The position numbers and the translations under genes are program-made. This document shows positions 36,954 through 45,980 of a stretch of DNA of 64,000 bases, piece after piece. The notes beneath the pieces are model-generated. The model was not told the origin of the DNA. It did not search any database and worked only from the letters and a program-made list of their open reading frames with translations. The number at the start of each line of letters is the position of its first letter. Position 1 is the stretch's first letter. Source of the stretch: Gammaproteobacteria bacterium (lineage in GTDB: Bacteria; Pseudomonadota; Gammaproteobacteria; Pseudomonadales; Pseudohongiellaceae); the NCBI GenBank assembly GCA_030682575.1, contig JAUXNX010000003.1, positions 62,001 to 126,000 on the forward strand, in the 5' to 3' direction.

Positions 36954-37673
36954 ATGACGTCTAAAGTCAATGTTCTCGTCGTGGATGATGACAAGGACAT
37001 CAGGGATTTGCTCCATCAACTGTTCATTGCGGAAGGCTATCAGTGCAGGGTCGCCGCGAATGGTGACGAGATGTTTGCGCGTCTGGCGCAGGAGCGCAGC
37101 GATCTCATTCTCCTGGACGTCATGATGCCGGGCAAGGATGGATTTGAACTGTGCCGCATGTTGCAGGCCGACCCCTCCATGCCACCCGTTATCATGCTGA
37201 CAGCAAAGGACGACGAAATCGATCGCGTTGTAGGACTCGAGCTTGGTGCCGATGATTATGTCGTCAAACCATTTGGTCGTCGCGAGCTGATGGCACGAGT
37301 GAAAGTTGTGCTGCGCAGAATGCAATCCAATCGCGGCAGAGTGCGTGGCAGCAAAGGCAACTACATATTTGGTGACTGGGTATTTCGTCCCGCACAAATG
37401 GAATTGGTTGATGCCGAATCCATTGTGATTCCACTGTCATCCAGCGAATCGGAATTGCTGATGGCTTTCGTGCAGAACCCGCAGGTTCCTCTGTCCCGTG
37501 ACAGGTTGCTGGATCTCACCAAGGGAAGGAGCAGCGCCCCGTTTGATCGCAGCATCGACTCGCACATCAGTCGCCTGCGCCGCAAGTTGCGCGATGATGC
37601 CAAACAGCCTGAAATCATCAAGACCTCCTGGGGCAAGGGGTACATTTTCACCTTCAACGTAGAGCCTGTCTGA
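36954..37673 (+). CDS. OmpR-family response regulator
   Basis: 239 residues. Receiver domain: acidic DDD cluster (VLVVDDDKDIRDLL), phospho-acceptor Asp in LILLDVMMPGKDG, Thr/Lys switch residues in MLTAKDD and YVVKPFG. C-terminal winged helix (LLDLTKGRSSAPFDRSIDSH, SRLRRKLRDD) binds DNA. It starts at ATG 36954. The histidine kinase gene follows after 2 nt. It is divergent from the small gene and the antiporter operon, which may be targets (inferred). Confidence 0.93.
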   Translation: MTSKVNVLVVDDDKDIRDLLHQLFIAEGYQCRVAANGDEMFARLAQERSDLILLDVMMPGKDGFELCRMLQADPSMPPVIMLTAKDDEIDRVVGLELGADDYVVKPFGRRELMARVKVVLRRMQSNRGRVRGSKGNYIFGDWVFRPAQMELVDAESIVIPLSSSESELLMAFVQNPQVPLSRDRLLDLTKGRSSAPFDRSIDSHISRLRRKLRDDAKQPEIIKTSWGKGYIFTFNVEPV

Positions 37674-37675
37674 TC

Positions 37676-39049
37676 ATGGCTGCGCCCGTCTGGTATCGTG
37701 ATCTGTTATCCACGCTGAAGGCGCAGGCATTGCTGGTGCTCACCGGGATCTTTATCGTCTCCCATGTACTGAGCCTCATCATCTACGAGTTCAACCGACA
37801 TCATACCGTCATTCTGACCGAAGCCACTGATCTTGCGGATCGTATCATCGGCATTGTCGAGCTTGCAGAAAGCTTTCCCGACGGTGATCGTGTGCAGATA
37901 CTCACTGCTGCCCAGACGCAGTTCTTGTCAATGTATCCTGAAGTCGACCCGCCGTTGGAAGGCGAGTGCCAGCGCAACGAATTCTCTGATCGTATTACTG
38001 GTCGTCTCGTGGACTGGTTCTCCGAGTATCCAGGGCTTGATGCCTCTGTATGTGTCAGAAGCCTCAATACACCCAGCTCATCCGGCCCACCCAGTTCTGC
38101 TTCGGGATTCGATGCGCTGGTGTACATCGATTTTCCCGACGGAGAGCGATCCATTTTTCACGCCACCTTGCCAGATGCCCCTTCGCTGTTCAGCGATATC
38201 GCGCTCGCTTACATCATCCTTGTAGGTCTGATCAGTCTGCTGATCGGCTGGTTTCTCATCAGTCGCGTGTTGACGCCGCTCGGACAACTCGCTCACGCTG
38301 CCGATGAAATCGGCGTGAACATCGATGCAAAGGCACTGTCGGAAGAAGGGCCCTCGGAAGTGCGGCGCGCAGCGATTGCATTCAACAGAATGCAATCGCG
38401 CCTGCGCCGACTTGTGCATGGTCAGACTGAGATGATCGCGGCGATTTCTCATGATCTGCGCTCAGCCACAACTCGGCTGCAGCTGCGTGCAGAAATGCTG
38501 CAGGATGAGCATGAGCGGGAAGGTCTTGTTCGCGTAGTTGCCGATATGCGCCTCATGATCGAATCAGTGCTCGATTTCATCCGTGGCGTCGATCCAACGG
38601 AGAGGCCCAGAGAGGCTGATGTCATTGCGTTACTGGACAGTCTCTGCGAGGACTTGAAGGAAGAGGGCTATCCGGTGACGCTCATCGCGCCCGATGAGAG
38701 AGCGTTACTGGCGTGTCGACCTTCGGCACTCAGACGCTGTTTTCAGAATATTATCGACAACGCGATCAAGTATGGTGATGTCGCCAACATCGAGTGCACT
38801 GTGGAAGACCAGATGATTGTCGTTGCCGTTCAGGACCAGGGGCCTGGCGTTGCGGAAGCGGAGTTGCAGAATATTCTGCGCCCGTTCTACCGACTGGAAC
38901 ACTCACGCAATCGAGATAATGGTGGCGTCGGGTTGGGCCTGGCGATTGCACAAAACATTGTGCAGAGTCATGGCGGGCAACTGAAGATCAGTAATCCGCA
39001 GGGCGGCGGTCTGCGGGTAGAGATTCGCCTGCCCCGCACGGCCGCCTAG
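37676..39049 (+). CDS. Membrane sensor histidine kinase
   Basis: 457 residues: transmembrane helix near 14-38, a periplasmic loop of about 140 residues with two Cys, a second helix (IALAYIILVGLISLLIGWFL), HAMP, H-box AAISHDLRSATTRLQLRAEM, N-box CFQNIIDNAIKYG, and G boxes VQDQGPGV and GVGLGLAIAQNIV. Resembles EnvZ-like kinases in order. Partner of the preceding regulator; the sensed signal is unknown. Confidence 0.93.
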   Translation: MAAPVWYRDLLSTLKAQALLVLTGIFIVSHVLSLIIYEFNRHHTVILTEATDLADRIIGIVELAESFPDGDRVQILTAAQTQFLSMYPEVDPPLEGECQRNEFSDRITGRLVDWFSEYPGLDASVCVRSLNTPSSSGPPSSASGFDALVYIDFPDGERSIFHATLPDAPSLFSDIALAYIILVGLISLLIGWFLISRVLTPLGQLAHAADEIGVNIDAKALSEEGPSEVRRAAIAFNRMQSRLRRLVHGQTEMIAAISHDLRSATTRLQLRAEMLQDEHEREGLVRVVADMRLMIESVLDFIRGVDPTERPREADVIALLDSLCEDLKEEGYPVTLIAPDERALLACRPSALRRCFQNIIDNAIKYGDVANIECTVEDQMIVVAVQDQGPGVAEAELQNILRPFYRLEHSRNRDNGGVGLGLAIAQNIVQSHGGQLKISNPQGGGLRVEIRLPRTAA

Positions 39050-39071
39050 CAGATAGTTTTTCAGCAGCCTG

Positions 39072-39503
39072 TCAGGCCATGCCATCTCTTTTGCCTTTCA
39101 CATCAATCCGCCGCGTGCGTCCAAGGTCATCAATCGCCACGAACACAAACAGGCCTTCAGCCACCTTGCGCTGTCCGTGTTGAGTAATGGAGTTGGCAAT
39201 CCACACCTCGATACTGATATGCATTGAGCTGCGGCCTATCTCCACAATCTCTGCATAACAGCTCACGATCGAGCCAACACTCACCGGGTACAGAAAAGAA
39301 ACATTCTTGATCGCCACAGTTGCACTGCGACCCCGCGTCACCTGCTTGGTAGCAATCCCTGCGGCCAGGTCCATTTGTGATACCAGCCACCCGCCAAAAA
39401 TGTCACCATTGGCATTTGTGTCCCTTGGCATGGCAAGCGTCTGCAACGCAAGTTCACCTACTGGCCTGGGGTCAACATCCGAGTCGTCTACTTTCAAACC
39501 CAT
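39072..39503 (-). CDS. YciA-like acyl-CoA thioesterase
   Basis: 143-residue hotdog protein. Typical features: LQTLAMPRDTNANGDIFGGW (Asn-Gly-Asp active region) and SFLYPVSVGSIVSCYAEIVE. The start at ATG 39503 is preceded by GGAGG; an ATG 75 nt upstream lacks one. Family members hydrolyse short to long acyl-CoAs in the cytosol. Confidence 0.88.
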   Translation of the reverse strand: MGLKVDDSDVDPRPVGELALQTLAMPRDTNANGDIFGGWLVSQMDLAAGIATKQVTRGRSATVAIKNVSFLYPVSVGSIVSCYAEIVEIGRSSMHISIEVWIANSITQHGQRKVAEGLFVFVAIDDLGRTRRIDVKGKRDGMA

Positions 39504-39627
39504 ATAGGGCCTCCGTGAGTTGTGTTTTGGGAGAGAACCCTGCTCGCGAAAAGACGTGAACAAATCCATCGCGAGCACGACTCGCTCCCACAGGAAATTT
39601 CGGCCAGATTAGCACACTTGCCCGAAC

Positions 39628-39993
39628 TCAATACATCGTCCGCCAGGCGCCTGCCATCTGCAGGGTAGTCACCAACAGCAACAATGACACCATCGCTGTC
39701 AGAATTGTGAACATATAATAAGCGCTACGCTTGAGACGGGCTGTGAGCCGTCTGCCGAACGTCATGTCGGGTTGCACACGAGGAGGAACATGGGCAAACA
39801 GACTGAGGAATGAATGGAGCATGATGGCCCAGGCAAACAGCAACATGGTGGGGATCAATGCAATGTCTTCAGCCTGATTACTCGACATCGCAAGTATCCA
39901 GGCACCGGCACTGAAACTGAGCACGGCCAGTACCAGCAGCCATGATCTGGCTCGGACATATCGTCTCGCCAGCGCTTGCAGGCGCTCCAGCAT
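39628..39993 (-). CDS. Hypothetical membrane protein
   Basis: 121 residues with three hydrophobic helices (SWLLVLAVLSFSAGAWILAM, ALIPTMLLFAWAIMLHSFLS, YYMFTILTAMVSLLLLVTTL) and a basic loop in the middle. No family recognised. Divergent from the next gene. Codon use looks like its neighbours. Confidence 0.6.
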   Translation of the reverse strand: MLERLQALARRYVRARSWLLVLAVLSFSAGAWILAMSSNQAEDIALIPTMLLFAWAIMLHSFLSLFAHVPPRVQPDMTFGRRLTARLKRSAYYMFTILTAMVSLLLLVTTLQMAGAWRTMY

Positions 39994-40069
39994 GGTCTTG
40001 TTCCTCTTTGGTCATCGCGCTGTAAAGCAGGTTAAAATGTCGCGCATTACCGATGTATTGGATATCTCA

Positions 40070-40624
40070 ATGAGCACTTCAGATTGGCAGAATGACCAGG
40101 CCCCGGCGCCGACCTCACCTCCCTTGAGCATTTCCCTGATCGCGGGCTATCGCAGTGACGGTGAGCCGGTTATGGAGAAGATTACCGTCAGTGTCGTGGA
40201 GCCAGACCCGGCTGCAAAAAATGCAACTGGCACTCAGTACCGTCTGCTTAATTCCCCTGGCTTCATAAGAGGCCTTGCAGCAGGCGACAGGATCCGTTAT
40301 CCCGCAGAAACCGAAACCGGATATGAACTCATCAAGCGCAGTGGCAACCTGTGTATCCGCGTGCTGCGCAAGGATAACATGGAGGAGGTGGCGCAGGTCC
40401 TGACCCCGAAGCTTGAACTTATGGATGGCTCACTGGACTTGCAGTCACCACGCCTGCTGATCTACAGCATCCACGTCACCATCGGTTTCCAGCCGATTGA
40501 AATCATTCTGGACAGAGTGACCGGGCAGTTCCCCGGCACGGTCTGGTACTATGGCAATGTCTACGACCCAACCGATGGGGTGACTCCACTGGAGTGGTGG
40601 CAGGAGTTTCTTGCGCCAGTCTGA
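40070..40624 (+). CDS. Conserved protein of unknown function
   Basis: 184 residues, no signal peptide. Contains SISLIAGYRSDGEPVMEKIT, a middle part resembling a beta-rich domain (YRLLNSPGFIRGLAAGDRIR, ISCIRVLRK-like strands) and the C-terminal TVWYYGNVYDPTDGVTPLEW. The mixture of beta strands and the conserved-looking C-terminus suggests a small cytosolic domain protein. The start is uncertain: ATG 40037 is an alternative with a weak AGG upstream. Confidence 0.6.
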   Translation: MSTSDWQNDQAPAPTSPPLSISLIAGYRSDGEPVMEKITVSVVEPDPAAKNATGTQYRLLNSPGFIRGLAAGDRIRYPAETETGYELIKRSGNLCIRVLRKDNMEEVAQVLTPKLELMDGSLDLQSPRLLIYSIHVTIGFQPIEIILDRVTGQFPGTVWYYGNVYDPTDGVTPLEWWQEFLAPV

Positions 40625-40712
40625 ATCGCCAGCAGCATACTGTCTGCTTGGCTGGATGCACAGTTGACCCAGGCTTTCGCAAATCTCTCGCAACACCGCA
40701 CGAGGCAGCACC

Positions 40713-41489
40713 ATGTTAGTCGTTATATCCCCAGCCAAGACTCTGGACTATGAAAGCCCTGTGAAAATACGCAAGTTCACACAGCCGGATTTTCTGCAGG
40801 ATTCCCTGCAACTGGTCAACGGTCTGCGCAAGCTGTCCCCGGCACAAATCTCCGACCTGATGTCCATAAGCCCCGCGCTGGGAGCGCTCAACCACGAACG
40901 CTTCAACACTTGGCATCTTCCATTCGACAGAAAGAACGCGCGTCAGGCATTGTTCGCATTCAAGGGTGATGTCTACATAGGCCTGGATGCCCTCTCGTTA
41001 TCGCCCGATGACATCACGTTTGCACAGAAGCACCTGCGCATCCTCTCCGGCCTCTACGGCCTTCTGCGTCCTCTTGATCTCATACAGCCCTACCGCCTGG
41101 AGATGGGAACTGCATGGAAGGCTACCGGCACCGGATCACTCTACGAATTCTGGGGCTCAAAGATCACGGCTACCCTGAATGAGGAGTTGCGCGGTCGCAG
41201 AAAGCCCGTTCTGATCAATCTCGCGTCCAACGAATACTTCAAATCCGTTAAGGAAAAGCAGCTTTCGGCCGATGTTATCAGTCCAGTGTTCAAGGATTAC
41301 AAGGACGGGCAATACAAGCTCATCAGCTTCTTTGCCAAGAAGGCACGCGGGCTGATGAGTGCGTGGATCATCCGTAATCGGATCAGCAAACCGGCGGATC
41401 TTCTCTCTTTTGACATGGAAGGCTATTACTACAGCGAACGTGATTCGACGCCGAACACTCCGATATTTCTGCGCAACAACAGTGCATGA
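40713..41489 (+). CDS. yaaA: Peroxide stress protein YaaA
   Basis: 258 residues of the UPF0246/YaaA family: starts MLVVISPAKTLDYESPV, includes RKFTQPDFLQDS, LYGLLRPLDLIQPYRLEMGT and NLASNEYFKSVK, and ends with FDMEGYYYSERDST. In E. coli YaaA lowers free iron during peroxide stress and binds DNA. Genes on both sides look unrelated. Confidence 0.93.
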   Translation: MLVVISPAKTLDYESPVKIRKFTQPDFLQDSLQLVNGLRKLSPAQISDLMSISPALGALNHERFNTWHLPFDRKNARQALFAFKGDVYIGLDALSLSPDDITFAQKHLRILSGLYGLLRPLDLIQPYRLEMGTAWKATGTGSLYEFWGSKITATLNEELRGRRKPVLINLASNEYFKSVKEKQLSADVISPVFKDYKDGQYKLISFFAKKARGLMSAWIIRNRISKPADLLSFDMEGYYYSERDSTPNTPIFLRNNSA

Positions 41490-41528
41490 AGCCTATATGA
41501 AGCTATCCTTGAAGATCTTATACGCCCT

Positions 41529-42377
41529 ATGAAACTACGCATTCTTCTCATCGACGACGCCACCTTTATCAGGGATCTGATCAAGCGAACGTTGAAGAAA
41601 TTTCTGCCGACCAGTGAGATCATCGAAGCTCCGGATGGGCGCAAGGCCCAGGTCCTGCTCGGCAAACAGAATTTCGATCTGATTCTCAGCGATTGGGAAA
41701 TGCCAGGATTGAGCGGCGAGGAGCTGTTGATCTGGGTTCGTGCGCAGGAAAAACTCGCGACTGTTCCATTCATCATGATCTCCAGCCTCGGCGACAAGAC
41801 ACACATCGTACGGGCTGTGGAGTGTGGCGTCAGCGATTATCTGGGAAAACCCTTCACCGCCGAGGAGTTGATGCAGAAAGTGCAGAAAGCACTGCTCCGC
41901 TCCGGTCGCTTGAAGACACCACAGGCCAGTGCAACTCAGAGCACTGGCGTGTTCAGTTCGGTGGAAATCTTCAGCACCCGTGGCGAAATACCCGTTGGCA
42001 GTTCTGCCGAAACTCTCACGGCTGCGTCTGTCACAGAAACGAAGGCAGCGAAGATGAAGGGCACGGGTCTCATTCATTTTGAAGACTTGCAGATCAAGTG
42101 CATGATCAAGGCTATCGACAACGACGAGATGTCCGTCATAGCACGGCGCGGCACTCGCCACCCGGGTGTGCTGGAACGAGTGCAGATTGATCTCTCTGCC
42201 GGCAATGATATCGACTCTATTCTCACCGGACTCGCCGGATATATTCACAGCATCGCTGCCGTCGAAAAGAAACCGGATGCAGAGTTTCTCAGCGTGATTG
42301 TGCGCTTCGACACTACTCACGAACACACAAAGGAGCGGCTGTCACAGTTTCTCTCCGGCAACTCACAGGAGAACTGA
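41529..42377 (+). CDS. CheY-like response regulator with C-terminal beta-rich domain
   Basis: 282 residues. CheY-like receiver at 1-125 (ILLIDDATFIRDLIKRTLKK, Asp in LILSDWEMPGLSG, MISSLGD, YLGKPFT). A linker of about 50 residues and a C-terminal domain of roughly 100 residues (HFEDLQIKCMIKAIDNDEMS, GVLERVQIDLSAGNDIDSIL) that looks like a PilZ-type beta-barrel but lacks an obvious RxxxR motif. No kinase gene is adjacent. Confidence 0.82.
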   Translation: MKLRILLIDDATFIRDLIKRTLKKFLPTSEIIEAPDGRKAQVLLGKQNFDLILSDWEMPGLSGEELLIWVRAQEKLATVPFIMISSLGDKTHIVRAVECGVSDYLGKPFTAEELMQKVQKALLRSGRLKTPQASATQSTGVFSSVEIFSTRGEIPVGSSAETLTAASVTETKAAKMKGTGLIHFEDLQIKCMIKAIDNDEMSVIARRGTRHPGVLERVQIDLSAGNDIDSILTGLAGYIHSIAAVEKKPDAEFLSVIVRFDTTHEHTKERLSQFLSGNSQEN

Positions 42378-42380
42378 ACC

Positions 42381-43001
42381 TTGTCCCTGCCCTTCAGTCA
42401 GGCCTGCGAGAACAACAAGGATCCGATTCTCGACGTACTGAAGCGGCACTTTGTCAGCGCGGGAACTGTACTGGAGATTGCCGGTGGCACTGGACAGCAT
42501 GCGGTGTACTTCGCCACTCATATGCCGTGGTTGCACTGGCAGAGTTCGGATGTTCCCGAAAATGTGGATTCGTTGAATCTGCGCATTGCCGATGCGAAGC
42601 TCACGAATCTTCCCCTTGCAATCGCACTTGATGTGACGCAACCCGACTGGGGCGTACAACAATGTGATTATGTGTTCAGCGCCAACAGCCTGCACATCAT
42701 GGCAGAGAGCGCGGTGGTGGAATTCTTTCGACATCTGCAAGATGTCATCGCGCAAAGCGGCATTCTCTGCGTCTATGGTCCATTCAAATATGGCGGCAAG
42801 TTCACAACTGCCAGCAATGCCAACTTCGATCTCTGGTTGAAGAGCAGAAATCCGCTGAGCGGCGTGCGGGATTTTGAAATGGTGAATGACCTGGCAAAGA
42901 GTGCAGGCCTCACACTACTGGAAGACAACGCCATGCCTGCGAACAATCAGTTGCTGGTGTGGCAGAGATGTCCATCAATAACGAGTTCAGAGACACATTG
43001 A
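42381..43001 (+). CDS. DUF938 SAM-dependent methyltransferase
   Basis: 206 residues starting at TTG 42381, 3 nt after the preceding gene. DUF938 hallmarks: FSQACENNKDPILDVLKRHF, LEIAGGTGQHAVYFATHMPW (SAM-binding loop), WQSSDVPENVDSLN, FSANSLHIMAE and CVYGPFKYGGKFTTASNANF. Function of the family is not known. Probably co-translated with the response regulator. Confidence 0.88.
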   Translation: MSLPFSQACENNKDPILDVLKRHFVSAGTVLEIAGGTGQHAVYFATHMPWLHWQSSDVPENVDSLNLRIADAKLTNLPLAIALDVTQPDWGVQQCDYVFSANSLHIMAESAVVEFFRHLQDVIAQSGILCVYGPFKYGGKFTTASNANFDLWLKSRNPLSGVRDFEMVNDLAKSAGLTLLEDNAMPANNQLLVWQRCPSITSSETH

Positions 43002-43052
43002 TCGGAGTTCCCTGATAGATGTGTCAGTGACCCCGATATTCACCCTGCAGAG

Positions 43053-43598
43053 TTATTTCTTCACCCACGCGACGTAGCGATCCACCCAGCTCTGCAGGAA
43101 CTTGCGCGTGTCCGGATTGGCGATTCCACCTGCCTCATCGAAAAAGCCGTCGCGTATCTGCACGAACCCTTCCGGCTGTCCCATCGTCAGCGCGTCCAGA
43201 TGCGCGAGAATCGTGCGCAGATGCTGTTGCGCTACCGCTGTGGCAATCGCACCAGGGGAAGCTCCGATGATGCCAGTGGGTTTTCCTGCCCAGGAGTTCT
43301 TGCCATAGGGGCGTGACCCGTGGTCAATCGCATTCTTCAGCGCACCTGGGATGGAGCGGTTGAACTCCGGCGTTACGAACAGAATGCCCTGCGCGGCCGC
43401 CAGATCGCTCTTGAACTGCTGCACGGCAGAGCCTGGTGTCCCTTCATTATCCTGGCTGTAGAGCGGCAGGTCTCCGATGGACAATTGTTTGAAGCTGAAG
43501 TCTGCTGGTGCAAGCGCCGCCAGTGCGGTGGCGAGTTTGCGGTTGATGGAGTCGCGGCGCAGGCTGCCGACGATGACGGCTATGGGAATCTGGCTCAT
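43053..43598 (-). CDS. NADPH-dependent FMN reductase
   Basis: 181-residue flavodoxin-like protein: VGSLRRDSINRKLATALAAL, LFVTPEFNRSIPGALKNAID and IGASPGAIATAVAQQHLRTI match the ChrR/YieF quinone and chromate reductases. The FMN-binding loops are complete. Starts at ATG 43598; the upstream region reads AAGGACCACAGC before it. Confidence 0.92.
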   Translation of the reverse strand: MSQIPIAVIVGSLRRDSINRKLATALAALAPADFSFKQLSIGDLPLYSQDNEGTPGSAVQQFKSDLAAAQGILFVTPEFNRSIPGALKNAIDHGSRPYGKNSWAGKPTGIIGASPGAIATAVAQQHLRTILAHLDALTMGQPEGFVQIRDGFFDEAGGIANPDTRKFLQSWVDRYVAWVKK

Positions 43599-43744
43599 GC
43601 TGTGGTCCTTGTAAAAGCGTTCCTGATGAAAATTTGCTGATAGCTGTTGTCCTTGAGGCTAGCACAAAGCCCCGTGGCGCGGGAACCGCTGCCACTTGCC
43701 ACAGTCAAAGCAACACCTCTTCAAATACGTGCACAACCACTGCA

Positions 43745-44662
43745 ATGCATGAATACGCGACAGGCCGGCGGGATCAACAGTTGCCAATGTCTTCGGAGCC
43801 TGTGCTCCCGGAGGAGCTGATACTTGGCAGTATGGAGCTGGCTGAGGATCAGGCTGAGTGCCCAGTTTCGGCGCCGCAGGACCGTCAGCGTCTATTGCCA
43901 CCGTTTTTCGCAAGCCTGATTGTCCACGGCCTGGCCGCGCTGACACTGGTGTCCTTCAACTTCCAGCCCCGTACGCAGATTGTTTCGCCGGAGCCGGGTG
44001 TTATCCAGTTACGCATTCGTATTCCATCACCACGTGCGGATAACCTGCTCGCAGAAGCGCCTGCGTCGGCCATGGAGATGGAAGCACAGACCGAAGCCAC
44101 TGCACAGCCATCGATATCGGCTCCCGAAAGCGCTCCGAGGGAGACTCTGGTGGACCTGCCCAGCGTCGACCTCTCTCCCGCACCATCACCGGCAGAAACC
44201 AGTCCTGAGCGCCCGGGCCTGAGACTGTTGTCGCCACTGGACCTGCGTCAGACTATTGATGCCATTGCCGATCACCGCAGCGCCAGCAACGCGTTGATCA
44301 ATTGCACTCCTGTCCAGAGAGAGAGCGAATTTGTCGACTGTGGAGATGAAGAGCACGGGAGCGACTTCAGCCTGCTGGAACGAAACGCCACCTACGAATT
44401 TTTCACTACCGTAGAGACACCGCAACAATCCCGTACACAGCGCACAATCGGCTTCATGGTTTCTCGGACTGACGAGATCGAACAACAACTGCTGGCTTCC
44501 GGCGTTGTCGATGTCGCCGTGGAGCATTTCTTGAGGGAGTTGCGTGCAACCGCTGCGGACATTTCCGCCACCGGCAATGTCCAGTTGGAGAAATTGAAGG
44601 ATCAGATCTACTCGAATGACTCGACATATCAGCAGATGAAGAGAGTGATGAATCCGCGCTGA
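43745..44662 (+). CDS. Single-helix membrane protein, TonB-like N-terminus
   Basis: About 305 residues. One hydrophobic helix (FFASLIVHGLAALTLVSFNF) is preceded by a Pro/Glu-rich stretch and followed by a long Pro/Ala/Glu-rich linker (ESAPRETLVDLPSVDLSPAP) and a C-terminal domain of about 130 residues. The layout resembles TonB/TolA-type proteins, but the C-terminus does not match a known TonB domain. The start could be 43745 or 43787. No exbB/exbD nearby. Confidence 0.5.
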   Translation: MHEYATGRRDQQLPMSSEPVLPEELILGSMELAEDQAECPVSAPQDRQRLLPPFFASLIVHGLAALTLVSFNFQPRTQIVSPEPGVIQLRIRIPSPRADNLLAEAPASAMEMEAQTEATAQPSISAPESAPRETLVDLPSVDLSPAPSPAETSPERPGLRLLSPLDLRQTIDAIADHRSASNALINCTPVQRESEFVDCGDEEHGSDFSLLERNATYEFFTTVETPQQSRTQRTIGFMVSRTDEIEQQLLASGVVDVAVEHFLRELRATAADISATGNVQLEKLKDQIYSNDSTYQQMKRVMNPR

Positions 44663-44766
44663 TGACGACACCTGATGGTGACAAACAGATTGAGTGATGT
44701 ACACTTCAGACGCATTGCAGAAAATATTCATGACTGATCATTACACACACGCCTAGGGACGGACGC

Positions 44767-45957
44767 ATGAGTAACCGACGCCACTTGCAGATTAACTTCT
44801 TTTTATACTTGATCTTATCATCTCTCTACGGACTCACCCCCAGCCACGCGCAGGATCAGGATTTGATTCTGATTGCCGGTAGCCCTGCCAACAGTTTCAC
44901 GATCAACTTTCCGGTATTCCTCTATGAACTGATTGACCGAGAATTCAAGGAAGGACATACGTTGGTGTCTCTTGAAGAGAGCACGGTCTTCATCAGGCCA
45001 TACCATGAGCATGGACTCATATTGGTGGGTAGTCAGACTGCGGACTCGTTCTTGCTTACTGTCGTTGACACGGATTCCGTTGAGGAGCTGGTGAGCCATG
45101 AAATGGATTTCTGCAGGAATTGCATTTTCGCGTCAAACAGCTACTTGCTGGAGCTGCCGGGTAATAGATTGAATTTTGCCGTGGTCATCCTTGAGGCTAT
45201 TCAAGATCTCACGAGTCTACGTGTTCACGGTGTAGATATAGCGGATGGAACACGAACCATCCTGGAGCTGGGAGATTTGAAGTACGCTGTGAACTTTGGT
45301 TTGCCTGGGGGACGTGTCGACAGTCCTGATTTCCTGAGGGCAATTTTCGCTGCCGGAATCAAGGCAGTCTACGGCTACACACAGCAACTGGATTTGAACT
45401 GGAACCTGCCAGAGGGACTTGTGCTTGAGCCCGAAAATGCCGTGATTCAATTGGTCAACAACTCTGACATCAGAGTTATTTCAAGTTCTTTGGCAGCAAC
45501 GGAGGGGGGCGATAGCACTACACTGCATTTGTATTCCAAGCCGTCCCAGGAATGGTCCTCGCTCACGCTCAATGGTAACAGTTTGAGAGTGAGAGGTTTC
45601 GGGGAATGGATTGCTGCCGAAGAAGCTTATCGAGATGAAATTCAAACCGGTTTTGCCGGGTATGATGTAGCCCCTGGCGAATTCCTCGACGCAGACGAGA
45701 GATTCGCCTACTCAGAGTCGAGACAGACCGGACGGTTTTATTTGCACAATGCGTTCTCCAAATCAACCAGTGAGCACAACACTGGAAACCCCGACAGCGA
45801 AGTCCTGTTGATTGATGGAGATACTGTCTACATTCGTGTGGCGGACGAATTGATCAAGTCCCAAATCGTGGCGGGCCGGATTATGAATCAGGAAGTGATA
45901 CTCAAGTCTCCAGAAGTACTGCATGTGCATTGGCTTGCCCTGCCACGCAGGAACTGA
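44767..45957 (+). CDS. Secreted protein of unknown function
   Basis: 396 residues with a signal peptide (FFLYLILSSLYGLTPSHAQ). The rest is rich in hydrophobic and acidic residues, with repeated beta-like segments (LEESTVFIRPYHEHGLILVG, SLRVRGFGEWIAAEEAYRDE). No family was recognised. Visibly lower GC than neighbouring genes and it may be acquired. The TGAGC stop is followed after about 20 nt by the convergent SGNH hydrolase gene. Confidence 0.55.
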   Translation: MSNRRHLQINFFLYLILSSLYGLTPSHAQDQDLILIAGSPANSFTINFPVFLYELIDREFKEGHTLVSLEESTVFIRPYHEHGLILVGSQTADSFLLTVVDTDSVEELVSHEMDFCRNCIFASNSYLLELPGNRLNFAVVILEAIQDLTSLRVHGVDIADGTRTILELGDLKYAVNFGLPGGRVDSPDFLRAIFAAGIKAVYGYTQQLDLNWNLPEGLVLEPENAVIQLVNNSDIRVISSSLAATEGGDSTTLHLYSKPSQEWSSLTLNGNSLRVRGFGEWIAAEEAYRDEIQTGFAGYDVAPGEFLDADERFAYSESRQTGRFYLHNAFSKSTSEHNTGNPDSEVLLIDGDTVYIRVADELIKSQIVAGRIMNQEVILKSPEVLHVHWLALPRRN

Positions 45958-45980
45958 GCTGTGCACTCGATTGTGCTGAG

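Noticed and set aside
43634-43744. N-terminal extension of the TonB-like protein from an ATG at 43634
   Set aside because: The extension overlaps the promoter region of the divergent reductase and lacks a ribosome site.
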